Below, piece by piece: positions 16,111 through 25,975 of a stretch of DNA of 64,000 nucleotides. Below the pieces are notes generated by a model that was not told where the DNA came from, searched no databases, and saw nothing but the letters and a program-made list of their open reading frames with translations. Position numbers and translations under genes: made by a program. Origin of the DNA: Flavobacterium granuli (GTDB taxonomy: Bacteria > Bacteroidota > Bacteroidia > Flavobacteriales > Flavobacteriaceae); the NCBI RefSeq assembly GCF_900129705.1, contig NZ_FQWO01000007.1:1-64000 (forward strand), given 5' to 3'. The first letter of the stretch is position 1. Every line of letters begins with the position of its first letter.

Positions 16111-16154
16111 TAGTAGTTTAAGTTTAAAGTAGATTGTGGGGCAAACTCCTTTAA
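16111..16154 (-). promoter_or_regulatory. Conserved 44-bp leader of CAP paralogue 3
   Basis: This is the second copy of the block at 15252-15295 (43 of 44 identical), at nearly the same distance from the ATG. Conservation ends sharply at both sides. Confidence 0.6.
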
Positions 16155-16270
16155 AGAAATTTAGATATTTAATCTTTTTCGTTACTCAAACATATCAAAA
16201 ATTTCGCTAAACAAAGTAAAATAATCGATGAACTACATTATTACTAAACTATTGTAATTTTTTTCCTAAA

Positions 16271-16915
16271 CTATGGAGATAATCTTTCTATCTTCCATGA
16301 AAAATCATCTTGGCTAGTATATCGAATTCTATCATGCAAACGATTGGGTCTTCCTTGCCAAAATTCCACTTCATGAGGAACTACTAAAAAGCCTCCCCAG
16401 TGTTTTGGTCTTGGGATAACCATACTCTCGTACTCACTTTCTAATTGCTTTAAATTTTCCTCCAAAAAAGAGCGAGACGGAACCACTTCGCTTTGGTTTG
16501 AAACAATAGCTCCCAATTTGCTACCATCTGGTCTGGAATCAAAATAATTATCCGAAACTATTTCAGCGGTTTTTTGTGCAATTCCTTTAATAATTACTTG
16601 GCGTTCCATACTGTGCCAAAAAAAAGACAAACACACTTTAGGATTATTAGCAATTGCCTTTCCTTTTTCTGAATTGTAATTGGTGTAAAAAATAAAACCT
16701 TCTTCAGTGAATTTCTTTAATAAAACGACTCTAGATTTAGGAAATCCATCCAAGCCTATTGTGGCTACAGTCATAGCATTCACTTCCTCGGTACCGCCAA
16801 AATCTTCTGTCTCATGAAACCATCTGTTAAAAAGATTGATAGGATCTTCTGGAATATTGGATTCCAACAATTCACTTTTATCGTATGATTTTCTATAATT
16901 ACTTAAATCTTGCAT
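16271..16915 (-). CDS. pdxH: Pyridoxamine 5'-phosphate oxidase
   Basis: This 214-residue protein, the usual length, oxidises pyridoxamine or pyridoxine 5'-phosphate to pyridoxal 5'-phosphate with FMN and oxygen, the last step of the salvage and de novo vitamin B6 routes. Visible family motifs are MTVATIGLDGFPKSRVVLLK, IFYTNYNSEKG, the FFWHSMERQVIIKG FMN-binding strand, SRPDGSKLGA, and the C-terminal FWQGRPNRLHDRIRY active-site signature. It is cytoplasmic and last in a minus-strand run after rnz. Confidence 0.96.
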   Translation of the reverse strand: MQDLSNYRKSYDKSELLESNIPEDPINLFNRWFHETEDFGGTEEVNAMTVATIGLDGFPKSRVVLLKKFTEEGFIFYTNYNSEKGKAIANNPKVCLSFFWHSMERQVIIKGIAQKTAEIVSDNYFDSRPDGSKLGAIVSNQSEVVPSRSFLEENLKQLESEYESMVIPRPKHWGGFLVVPHEVEFWQGRPNRLHDRIRYTSQDDFSWKIERLSP

Positions 16916-17020
16916 TTCTTTGATTTAAAAGGATTAATTCTTCTTTAAATTTACTGCTTTTTAAACTTTCGAGAAATTAAAATTCCTGTTGAAAAAACAA
17001 CTTCCATAAATTGACAGCTA

Positions 17021-17926
17021 TTAAAGGTCAAAACTTTGTCCGTCATCTGCCAAAAGTACTTCTGAAAAAATAGTCTGGGCTTCCTCTTTAAAAAGTTCTA
17101 TATTTTCATATCGGGTAGAATAATGTCCCAAAATTAATTGCTTAACATTGGATTTCAAAGCAATTGTGGCAGCTTCTTTGGCTGTTGAATGCATTGTTTT
17201 GGCCGCTAAAGCTTCTTCAGATTGTAAAAAAGTAGCTTCATGATAAAGAACATCTACGCCATCTATAACTGGAATTATATCCTCATTATAAACAGTATCC
17301 GAACAAAAAGCATAACTCTTTGGCGCTGCTGGATCAAAAGTCAATTTCTCATTCTCAATGATTCTTCCGTCATCTAAAACAATATCTTTTCCGTTTTTAA
17401 TATTTTGGTAATAACATTCCTCTATTTCATAATTTTGAGCGGCCTCAATATTGAGTTTCTTTTTATCAATTTTCTCTTGAAACAAAAAACCATTAGTATA
17501 GACACGATGTTTTAAAGGAATTGTCTTTACTGTAACTTTTTGGTCTTCATAAACTATTTCACTTTCATTAGACTCTAATTCATGAAAGAACAAACCGTAA
17601 TTAGTCCACGAGTTGGCCAATCGCAGCTGCAATTTTATAATTTCTTTGATTCCTTTTGGTCCGTAAATATGCAAATCAGTAGTTCGATTCAACAAAGTAA
17701 AAGTGGACACTAAACCTATAAGCCCAAAAAAATGATCCCCATGCAAATGAGAAATAAAAATATGGTTTATTTTTGAAAATTTAATTTTGTTTTTGCGAAG
17801 TTGCACTTGGGTTCCCTCCCCACAATCGATAAGAAATAATCTGTTTTTTATTTCTAAAATCTGAGAAGTAGGATTGGTAAAAGTACGCGGAGTGGCTGCA
17901 TAGCAACCCAGAATGGTTAATTTCAA
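17021..17926 (-). CDS. rnz: Ribonuclease Z
   Basis: This 301-residue metallo-beta-lactamase-fold endonuclease cuts 3' trailers from tRNA precursors. It carries the zinc motif SHLHGDH (about residues 59-65), the DCGEGTQ segment near residue 34, a CSDTVYNED metal-ligand Asp, HEATF, and the final LGHYSTRY. It is the short bacterial form. It lies in a minus-strand series with pyrR, pyrB and a small conserved gene. Confidence 0.96.
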   Translation of the reverse strand: MKLTILGCYAATPRTFTNPTSQILEIKNRLFLIDCGEGTQVQLRKNKIKFSKINHIFISHLHGDHFFGLIGLVSTFTLLNRTTDLHIYGPKGIKEIIKLQLRLANSWTNYGLFFHELESNESEIVYEDQKVTVKTIPLKHRVYTNGFLFQEKIDKKKLNIEAAQNYEIEECYYQNIKNGKDIVLDDGRIIENEKLTFDPAAPKSYAFCSDTVYNEDIIPVIDGVDVLYHEATFLQSEEALAAKTMHSTAKEAATIALKSNVKQLILGHYSTRYENIELFKEEAQTIFSEVLLADDGQSFDL

Positions 17927-18009
17927 GATATTCTCTTATTTGGCAAAATGGTTATTGCATATTTGATTACAGCATTTAAACGATTAAACAAATAACCGAA
18001 TAGACTGTG

Positions 18010-18342
18010 TTAAAAACCCAAATCTCTTTCAATCTCTTCCATTTCAATGATATCGTGTGCTTCCAGTAAAGAAGGCACTACAGTCAAAGTATCTGGAATT
18101 GCGTTATAATCAAAATCTGAAATGACAATAACAAATGATTTTTTGGCTTTTTTATGCAACTTAGACAAAGGCATAAATGGTTTAACATCAGTTAGGGTCA
18201 ATTCATTATACGAGAGAAGATCTATAACTATATTATGCTTTTCGAATGTTTTATATTGATGCGTTACTTTCATTAAAAAAGAAGCAATATCTCCCTGAGT
18301 GTCTTTAATTGTAATGGTATGTCCTTTTTGATCTACTTTCAT
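18010..18342 (-). CDS. Small conserved protein, possibly STAS-like
   Basis: The 110-residue reading from the ATG at 18342 (MKVDQKGHTITIKD) is preferred over a longer version beginning with TTG at 18369. The sequence alternates predicted strands and helices (IVIDLLSYN, KSFVIVISDFDY, EAHDIIEMEEIERDLGF), which suggests a STAS/SpoIIAA-like fold; that is inference. Similar genes sit beside rnz in related genomes as I recall them. No catalytic residues can be named, and its role is unknown. Confidence 0.7.
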   Translation of the reverse strand: MKVDQKGHTITIKDTQGDIASFLMKVTHQYKTFEKHNIVIDLLSYNELTLTDVKPFMPLSKLHKKAKKSFVIVISDFDYNAIPDTLTVVPSLLEAHDIIEMEEIERDLGF

Positions 18343-18399
18343 TGTATGTGTTTTATCAAAATTATGCAATGCTGAGCCTTCGATGCTTATATTATAAAA

Positions 18400-19326
18400 T
18401 TACTGGATTTTAGATGCCAAAAGATAAATCACCGCCATTCTGATAGCAACACCGTTTTCTACTTGGTTTAAAATCACCGATTGACTTGAATCGGCAACTT
18501 CAGATGTGATTTCCACTCCCCTATTGATGGGTCCCGGATGCATTATTACAATCTCTTTACTAAGAGAATCCAATAATGGTTTATCTACCCCATATTGTTG
18601 GGCATATTCTCTAGTTGATGGGAAAAAATTCACATCCATTCGTTCATTTTGTACCCTCAACATATTAGCAACATCACACCATTCCAATGCTTTTCTCAAA
18701 TTCGATTCCACCGTTACACCCAGTGATTCAATGTATTTTGGAATTAGTGTTTTAGGTCCGCAAACTTTTACTTCGGCACCCTGCATTTGCAAAGCATAAA
18801 TATTAGACAAGGCTACTCTAGAATGTAATATATCACCCACAATCACCACTTTCTTACCTGCTACATCTCCCAATTTTTCTCTGATGGAATAACTGTCTAA
18901 TAAAGCTTGAGTAGGATGCTCATGAGCTCCATCACCAGCATTGATAATACTTGCTTTAACATTTTTGGATAGAAAATAAGCCGCTCCAGGATTCGAATGG
19001 CGCATTACCACCATATCCACTTTCATCGAAAGGATATTGTTTACGGTATCGATAAGGGTTTCTCCTTTTTTAACGGAAGATTGTGCTGCCGAAAAACTAA
19101 TAACATCAGCCGATAGTCGTTTTTGGGCTAATTCAAAAGAAAGTTTAGTACGGGTACTATTTTCAAAAAATATGTTTGCAATGGTAATGTCACGTAAAGA
19201 AGGTACTTTCTTAATTGGTCGATTGATAACTTCTTTAAAATGATCGGCGGTTTCAAAAATAAGGTCAATATCTTTTTTGTTGATGTATTTTATACCTAAT
19301 AAATGATTTACACTTAATTCGCTCAT
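18400..19326 (-). CDS. pyrB: Aspartate carbamoyltransferase catalytic subunit
   Basis: This 308-residue enzyme joins carbamoyl phosphate and L-aspartate to give carbamoyl aspartate, the first committed step of pyrimidine synthesis. It shows the carbamoyl-phosphate loop ENSTRTKLSFE, the HPTQALLD motif, VIVGDILHSRVALSN, LRVQNERM and the C-terminal HPGPINRGVEI. No pyrI regulatory subunit gene is near. It starts 6 bases after pyrR, so the two are co-transcribed and probably controlled together by pyrimidine levels. Confidence 0.97.
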   Translation of the reverse strand: MSELSVNHLLGIKYINKKDIDLIFETADHFKEVINRPIKKVPSLRDITIANIFFENSTRTKLSFELAQKRLSADVISFSAAQSSVKKGETLIDTVNNILSMKVDMVVMRHSNPGAAYFLSKNVKASIINAGDGAHEHPTQALLDSYSIREKLGDVAGKKVVIVGDILHSRVALSNIYALQMQGAEVKVCGPKTLIPKYIESLGVTVESNLRKALEWCDVANMLRVQNERMDVNFFPSTREYAQQYGVDKPLLDSLSKEIVIMHPGPINRGVEITSEVADSSQSVILNQVENGVAIRMAVIYLLASKIQ

Positions 19327-19332
19327 CGCTAT

Positions 19333-19878
19333 TTATTGATTATTATTAATTAAAAAGACCCCGTCTTCCCCTTCATTTTCTTTCCAATTCACTTTTACTT
19401 TTTCATCATTGATGGCATCTACCTGTCTTCCTCTATAATCTGGTTGTATGGGTAAATTACGGCTAAAGCGTCTGTCAATTAAAACCAACAATTCAATTTC
19501 CGAAGGCCTTCCAAAGGATTGAATCGCAGTCAATGCGGATCGAATGCTTCTACCCGTATACAAAACATCATCAATAAAAATGACTTTTTTGTTTTCGACT
19601 ATAAAATCAATTTTGGTTTTATTGGCTTCCAATGGTTTGTCGGTTCTACGAAAATCATCTCTAAAGAACGTAATATCCAGATACCCCAGTTTAATTTCAG
19701 GTGTATTGTATTCTTTTTCTAATATCTCTTTCAATCGTTCTGCCAGAAAAGTTCCCCTTGGCTGTATTCCTACCAAAATAGTATCCGAAAAATCAAGGTG
19801 CTTTTCAATTAACTGGCAAGCCAAACGATGTAGAATGATATTGACTTCTTTGGAATTGAGCAATACTTTTTGAGTCAT
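19333..19878 (-). CDS. pyrR: PyrR: pyrimidine operon regulator / uracil phosphoribosyltransferase
   Basis: This 181-residue protein of the PRTase fold carries the PRPP loop VIFIDDVLYTGRSIRSAL, the VGIQPRGTFLAERL segment, and RRFSRNLPIQPDYRGRQV. In Firmicutes PyrR binds pyr mRNA and causes attenuation; in Bacteroidota the RNA-binding role is less certain, and it may act mainly as uracil phosphoribosyltransferase. The leader before the start is short, with no room for a typical PyrR attenuator. Confidence 0.93.
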   Translation of the reverse strand: MTQKVLLNSKEVNIILHRLACQLIEKHLDFSDTILVGIQPRGTFLAERLKEILEKEYNTPEIKLGYLDITFFRDDFRRTDKPLEANKTKIDFIVENKKVIFIDDVLYTGRSIRSALTAIQSFGRPSEIELLVLIDRRFSRNLPIQPDYRGRQVDAINDEKVKVNWKENEGEDGVFLINNNQ

Positions 19879-19901
19879 AGTAAAGATTGGGTTTGGTTTT
19901 G

Positions 19902-19909
19902 CAAATATA
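19902..19909 (-). promoter_or_regulatory. Candidate -7 element for pyrR-pyrB
   Basis: TATATTTG on the minus strand matches the Bacteroidota TAnnTTTG element, 24 bases from the pyrR ATG. No good TTG is seen at -33. Confidence 0.45.
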
Positions 19910-20144
19910 AGAATTATGAGTTAGGAATTTTGAATTATGGCCTGAGTTTTTTTTAAGTATAAAAGTATCAACTTTAAATAAAAAGCTCCAAAATTATTTT
20001 ATTTAAAATCAACAAAATTATATAAGATATCAAAAAAAATGTGCAACAAGTTATTTTGTCAATTATCGTATCTTTATAGTATCAAAATCATTCAAAAAAT
20101 GATTTCCAAACACTGTTAAATAAAAATTTAAAAACCAAGAAATC

Positions 20145-20318
20145 ATGCAAAACAAACTAACAAGAATAGCAATGCTTTTAATTGTATTGATTTCATTTAC
20201 GAGTTGTTCCGTAATTGAAGGAATATTTAAAGCAGGAATGGGTGTTGGAATTTTTATTGTAGTTGTTATAGTTGTTATCGTCATTTTTGTAATAAGTAAA
20301 ATTCTAGGGAAAAAATAA
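20145..20318 (+). CDS. Small lipoprotein with one membrane segment (57 residues)
   Basis: From ATG at 20145 the frame encodes a signal peptide with lipobox FTSCS (Cys near residue 21), GIFKAGMGVG, then a strongly hydrophobic run rich in Val and Ile, and a basic tail ILGKK. It stops at 20316-20318 and is followed by a terminator. Similar tiny proteins occur in flavobacteria, sometimes labelled phosphatidate cytidylyltransferase, which the length makes implausible. It probably sits in a membrane by both lipid and helix; function unknown. Confidence 0.75.
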   Translation: MQNKLTRIAMLLIVLISFTSCSVIEGIFKAGMGVGIFIVVVIVVIVIFVISKILGKK

Positions 20319-20333
20319 CAAATTACTGCACAA

Positions 20334-20366
20334 AAAAATCCCGCTCTCATTGAAAACGGGATTTTT
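20334..20366. terminator. Bidirectional terminator
   Basis: AAAAATCCCG (20334-20343) pairs perfectly with CGGGATTTTT (20357-20366). It serves the small lipoprotein gene on the plus strand and the ABC-F gene on the minus strand. Confidence 0.88.
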
Positions 20367-20384
20367 GATATATAACAACATGTT

Positions 20385-22010
<1,626 letters not shown>

Positions 22011-22024
22011 TTATAAATTTTCTG

Positions 22025-22032
22025 CAAAAATA
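22025..22032 (-). promoter_or_regulatory. Candidate -7 element for the ABC-F gene
   Basis: TATTTTTG on the minus strand matches TAnnTTTG, 24 bases from the ATG. No clear -33 TTG was found. Confidence 0.4.
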
Positions 22033-22063
22033 CGAAAAAAATACTGATTTTTTACTCGAAAAA

Positions 22064-22088
22064 AAACCTGATAAAAACTATCAGGTTT
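22064..22088 (-). terminator. Terminator of the chitinase gene
   Basis: AAACCTGATA pairs perfectly with TATCAGGTTT across 5 bases. On the minus strand it is followed by a T run, about 40 bases beyond the chitinase stop. Confidence 0.85.
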
Positions 22089-22126
22089 AAGAAAATCTAA
22101 CTTTATTTTTTCATCATAAAAACACA

Positions 22127-23215
22127 TTAATTTGCTGTTTTCACTTGATATATGGCCTCTAGCAAGCCGTTTCTATTCGTGTCCAAAACCAGTTCCCAAA
22201 ACATAATTCCACCTAATTTTTTTTGAATTGCATAAGTTGTTTTTTCTATTACACTGGAAATATCGTCCCCTGTGGCAAATAATTGTTCTTTTTCATTGTA
22301 CCAATAAGCCGCTTTTGCCTTTTTGTCCCAATGGTATTTCCAGCCTTTTTCGTCAGTAAACGCAGTTGAATAATCTTTAAAATTTACTCCACTAGTATGT
22401 ATTCCGGCTTGATATAGCCCATTATTAACATTAGCGACTTCTTTCCAAACTCTGGTATAAAAAGCGGCTCCGATAACCAGTTTTCTGGCTGGGATTCCTA
22501 ACTTCAATAGATAATCTACCGCTCGATCTGTAGATTCTTCACTCGCATTAGTGCTAAATATAGGGGTGTGATGCCCTGTAATCTTTGAATAGCCGTTGAC
22601 CAAATCGTAACTCATAATATTTACCCGATCAACCAATGGCATAATTTTTTTCCATTCTATTGATTCGTCCAAAAATTTTTGAAAACCACCGGCTGCAAAA
22701 CTAAGTTCGTTTTTGTTTCCCAAAAGCTTACGAAGAATGATTATTAACTCCGTGAAATTTTCCTTGTCTGCCAATTGATACAAATGCCCCGGATGTCCTT
22801 CAATCGTAGGGTATTCCCAATCCAAATCGATACCGTCACAGTTAAAATACGCATTGGTTTCCCGTACTGATTCAGCGAAAACTCTACGTCCTTCAGCCGT
22901 AGAAAAAGCTTCCGAACAAGGCGCGCAGCCTCCCCATCCTCCCAAAGACAACATCACTTTAAGTTTTGGATTTTTATTTTTTAACGAAACCAAATGTTTA
23001 ATCGCCAGCGAATCCTGAGCATTATCAACGGATAATTTTCCTTCTTTCAGATGACAGAAACTGTAGATTATATGAGTGAGTTTATCTACTTCATAGTCAT
23101 CTATTTTTTTGTCATCTCCCGTATAGTAAGCTATAACAGCTAATTTCTTTTGTCCTTGGACATCCGAACATAATAAGATTACAACTATGAAAAAGAACAA
23201 TTTTAAATATTTCAT
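22127..23215 (-). CDS. Secreted GH18 family chitinase-like glycosidase
   Basis: This 362-residue protein has a signal peptide (about 1-20) and one GH18 barrel. The catalytic signature DGIDLDWEYP is complete (D127, D130, D132 and the proton donor E134), the SLGGW strand precedes it, and MSYDLV follows. It probably cleaves beta-1,4 bonds in chitin or related GlcNAc glycans. There is no carbohydrate-binding module or sorting domain, so it may be periplasmic. The NagB/PIG-L and sugar-transporter genes nearby support a GlcNAc pathway. It has its own terminator. Confidence 0.88.
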   Translation of the reverse strand: MKYLKLFFFIVVILLCSDVQGQKKLAVIAYYTGDDKKIDDYEVDKLTHIIYSFCHLKEGKLSVDNAQDSLAIKHLVSLKNKNPKLKVMLSLGGWGGCAPCSEAFSTAEGRRVFAESVRETNAYFNCDGIDLDWEYPTIEGHPGHLYQLADKENFTELIIILRKLLGNKNELSFAAGGFQKFLDESIEWKKIMPLVDRVNIMSYDLVNGYSKITGHHTPIFSTNASEESTDRAVDYLLKLGIPARKLVIGAAFYTRVWKEVANVNNGLYQAGIHTSGVNFKDYSTAFTDEKGWKYHWDKKAKAAYWYNEKEQLFATGDDISSVIEKTTYAIQKKLGGIMFWELVLDTNRNGLLEAIYQVKTAN

Positions 23216-23294
23216 CTTAAATAATGGTTTAGGTTAATTTTAGGTTTATAAATCTAGTTAATTCCAAATTATATCTACAGAAAAAACTTAGCAA

Positions 23295-23327
23295 AAAAAA
23301 ATACCGCTAATTCGCGGTATTTTTTTA
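23295..23327 (-). terminator. Terminator of the NagB-like gene
   Basis: AAAAAATACCGC pairs with GCGGTATTTTTT around TAATTC, about 75 bases beyond the gene's stop; a T run follows on the minus strand. Confidence 0.85.
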
Positions 23328-23401
23328 GAAGCTAAAACTAAGCACATAAAAATGCATTATTGCAACTATTTATGTGTCCAATAAAATTTAGCTGCTGTTT
23401 T

Positions 23402-25339
23402 TTAATAATCAAAACGCTTAAAAGCTTCTATTGCTTCGTATTCTGCCAGACCTAAATCATCGTACAACTTTGCCGTATTCTTGTTGCGATCTTCAGCTCT
23501 TACCCAAAATTCTCTGGAGTCGTTTCCTTGAAACATAACTCTGTCTTTTTGAGATTGATGATACAAAATGGCGTGTCTTTTTAATAAAACCTCGTCCGGA
23601 CTTAAAGGAACAGCCATATCTATTTCATGTAAATCCCACTCATGCCAAGCCCCACGGTACAACCACAACCAACAATCGTTCATATATGGTTCCGACTTCA
23701 ATTGCTTCATCGCCGCAAAAATAGCATTCAAACAAACCTCATGAGTTCCGTGCGGATCAGCAAGATCACCGGCTGCAAAAACCTGATGCGGCTTAATTTT
23801 AGCAATAATATCGGCTACAATGGCGATGTCTTCTTTTGCTAAAGGATTTTTCTTTATTTGCCCGGTTTCATAAAAAGGCAAATCTAGAAAATGGGTGTTT
23901 TCATCTTTCAATCCTATATATCTTGTGGCAGCGTAGGATTCCCTTCTTCTGATTAATCCTTTCAATTTTCTAACTTCAAGCGAGTCGATTTCATTTTCTT
24001 TTTTATTATTCAAAAAGTCAATAGTGGACTGGAAATCTATATTGCCTTTATCCTTGCCCATAAAATCATTACAAACTTCCGCAAATTTTAATGCTTCATC
24101 ATCCGTAACGGCAATGTTGCCGGAAGTTTGATAAACCACATGAACATCGTGTCCTTGTTTTATTAGTTTCGAAAAAGTTCCGCCCATAGAAATCACGTCG
24201 TCATCCGGATGCGGACTAAAAAGGATAATTCTTTTCTTGGCAGGATTGGCTCTTTCTGGTCTGTGTGAGTCATCTGTATTGGGCTTACCTCCCGGCCATC
24301 CGGTAATGGTATGCTGCAAGACATTGAACATATTAATATTCAAGTCATAAGCAGAACCTTCTTGCGCCAAAAGATCCGACATTCCGTTATTATTGTAATC
24401 CCTGTCTGTTAATTTTAAAATCGCCTGATTTGTTTTTTGACAAAGCCATACGATAGCCTTGCTTTTCAGTTCCGGTGTCCAAATGCATTCTCCAACCAAC
24501 CAAGGTGTTTTGAATCGAGTCAGTTCTGAAGCTGCTGACTGATCCAAAACGAAAGTCGCATTGGTATGATTTTGCAGGAAAGTGGCGGGAATTTCTGAAC
24601 TAATATCACCTTGAATGGTTCTCTTTATAATATCGGCCTTGTTTTGCCCCCAAGCCATCAATACAATCCTTTTGGATCTCAAGATGGTTGAAACTCCCAT
24701 TGTGATGGCTCTTTTAGGAACATTGTCAATACCATTGAAATCCGAAGACGCATCCACTCTTGTGATATGATCCAATGTAATGATTCGCGTTCCTGAATTA
24801 ATATGAGAACCCGGTTCATTGAAACCTACGTGACCTGTGCGCCCGATACCCAATAATTGAAAATCCAAACCACCGGCTTTTTTAATGTTCATCTCATAAT
24901 CAACGCAATACTGATTCAATTCTTCAATTGCAACAGTTCCGTCGGGGATATTGATATTTTCCGGTTTTATGTCAATATGATTGAAAAGGTGCTGATGCAT
25001 GAAATAATGGTAACTCTTACTGTTTTCTTTTGTCATTGGATAGTATTCATCCAAGTTGAAAGTGACAACATTTTTAAAGCTAAGTCCTTCCTCTTTATGC
25101 ATGCGCACTAATTCTTCGTACACTTTTATAGGCGAAGAACCTGTAGCCAAACCAAGAACGCATGGCTTGTTTTTTTCCTGTTTAGACCTGATTAATTGTG
25201 CAATTTCTTGAGCGACAACTAAAGAAGCTTCGACGGAGTTTTTGAAAATTTCATTGTGAATTTTCTCAAATCTGGTATCTTCAAATTTACCTACGCTTTT
25301 ATAGCTAATATCCGATTTGATTTTTAACGCATTTTTCAT
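23402..25339 (-). CDS. nagB: Glucosamine-6-phosphate deaminase-like / PIG-L deacetylase-like fusion
   Basis: This 645-residue protein joins a NagB-type sugar-phosphate isomerase domain (about 20-280: GLATGSSP, FNLDEYYPM, GIGRTGHVGFNEPGS) to a LmbE/PIG-L metal-dependent deacetylase domain (about 373-640: FSPHPDDDVISMGGTF, later DPHGTHE). Together they could deacetylate and deaminate GlcNAc-6-phosphate or related sugars to fructose-6-phosphate and ammonia. The fusion is usual in Bacteroidota. In the NagB half, E. coli H143 and E148 are matched by H170 and E175, but the catalytic D141 position is T168, so the mechanism or substrate may differ from canonical NagB. Confidence 0.9.
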   Translation of the reverse strand: MKNALKIKSDISYKSVGKFEDTRFEKIHNEIFKNSVEASLVVAQEIAQLIRSKQEKNKPCVLGLATGSSPIKVYEELVRMHKEEGLSFKNVVTFNLDEYYPMTKENSKSYHYFMHQHLFNHIDIKPENINIPDGTVAIEELNQYCVDYEMNIKKAGGLDFQLLGIGRTGHVGFNEPGSHINSGTRIITLDHITRVDASSDFNGIDNVPKRAITMGVSTILRSKRIVLMAWGQNKADIIKRTIQGDISSEIPATFLQNHTNATFVLDQSAASELTRFKTPWLVGECIWTPELKSKAIVWLCQKTNQAILKLTDRDYNNNGMSDLLAQEGSAYDLNINMFNVLQHTITGWPGGKPNTDDSHRPERANPAKKRIILFSPHPDDDVISMGGTFSKLIKQGHDVHVVYQTSGNIAVTDDEALKFAEVCNDFMGKDKGNIDFQSTIDFLNNKKENEIDSLEVRKLKGLIRRRESYAATRYIGLKDENTHFLDLPFYETGQIKKNPLAKEDIAIVADIIAKIKPHQVFAAGDLADPHGTHEVCLNAIFAAMKQLKSEPYMNDCWLWLYRGAWHEWDLHEIDMAVPLSPDEVLLKRHAILYHQSQKDRVMFQGNDSREFWVRAEDRNKNTAKLYDDLGLAEYEAIEAFKRFDY

Positions 25340-25837
25340 TTTTATTTTTTTTAATTGATTGATTAGACAATTATTATAGAAATATTATTTTTACAAATAT
25401 CCTTTACTTGCTTTTAATCCGGTTCGTTTTGTTAATTTTATTTGATTTTCAATGAGATAAAAGTACCTAAACCGTTTTTCTGCCAAAAATAAATTATACA
25501 AACTACCCAATACTTTATACAAACGACAGGAATTATTCAATAAAGTGTTTTTTGATGTCATTAATAGGCTAAATCCATAGTATTGGAGATTTTCATCCAA
25601 TAAAAGCCGATTTTAGTTTTCAAATTCTTTTTGAGTATATAAATAAAATACCTCAAATAATAAATCGAACATTGAGGCATCAAAATCCTTACTTTATTAA
25701 TCATCTTCAATTAATTAAAAATACATTCGAGTACAGCAATCACCAAAATAATAATCTCATAATCAAGAGCATTTTAAAAATTATCAGCAAAGCGATTCAA
25801 GAATTAGAAATACTAAATATTTTTGTACTTTCACAAA
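25340..25837. other. Gene-free region between the NagB-like gene and the regulator
   Basis: These about 500 AT-rich bases separate divergent genes. The short frames at 25391-25600 (minus) and 25672-25878 (plus) have no recognisable features and look accidental. A near-match to TAnnTTTG on the minus strand (GATATTTG, 25402-25395) could serve nagB. Confidence 0.4.
25818..25825 (+). promoter_or_regulatory. Candidate -7 element before the small ORF and LytTR regulator
   Basis: TATTTTTG matches TAnnTTTG, followed by TACTTTCACAAA and the ATG of the small ORF at 25838. No good TTG lies at the right spacing. Confidence 0.4.
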
Positions 25838-25975
25838 ATGCAAAAAACCAAGAAAGGGATTGTTTTATCTACTGCTAAAAAGAGACTGAAACTGGTTTTT
25901 CAAAACAATTTTACTGCACAAAAAACAGTAAAATTCAATTATTACATCCGATTAGAAATACCCATTCAAAAATGA
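25838..25975 (+). CDS. Possible 45-residue basic peptide coupled to the LytTR regulator
   Basis: The frame begins MQKTKKGIVLSTAKKRLKL and ends with a TGA that overlaps the next gene's ATG as ATGA. That overlap and the promoter-like element just upstream suggest a real leader peptide with translational coupling. No family is recognised, and chance is possible in AT-rich DNA. Confidence 0.3.
   Translation: MQKTKKGIVLSTAKKRLKLVFQNNFTAQKTVKFNYYIRLEIPIQK

Noticed and set aside
25391-25600. 69-codon frame on the minus strand downstream of the LytTR region
   Set aside because: Low-complexity composition in AT-rich intergenic DNA with no start context or family resemblance.
25672-25878. 68-codon frame on the plus strand
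   Set aside because: It overlaps the promoter-like element and the better placed 45-codon frame; composition looks random.
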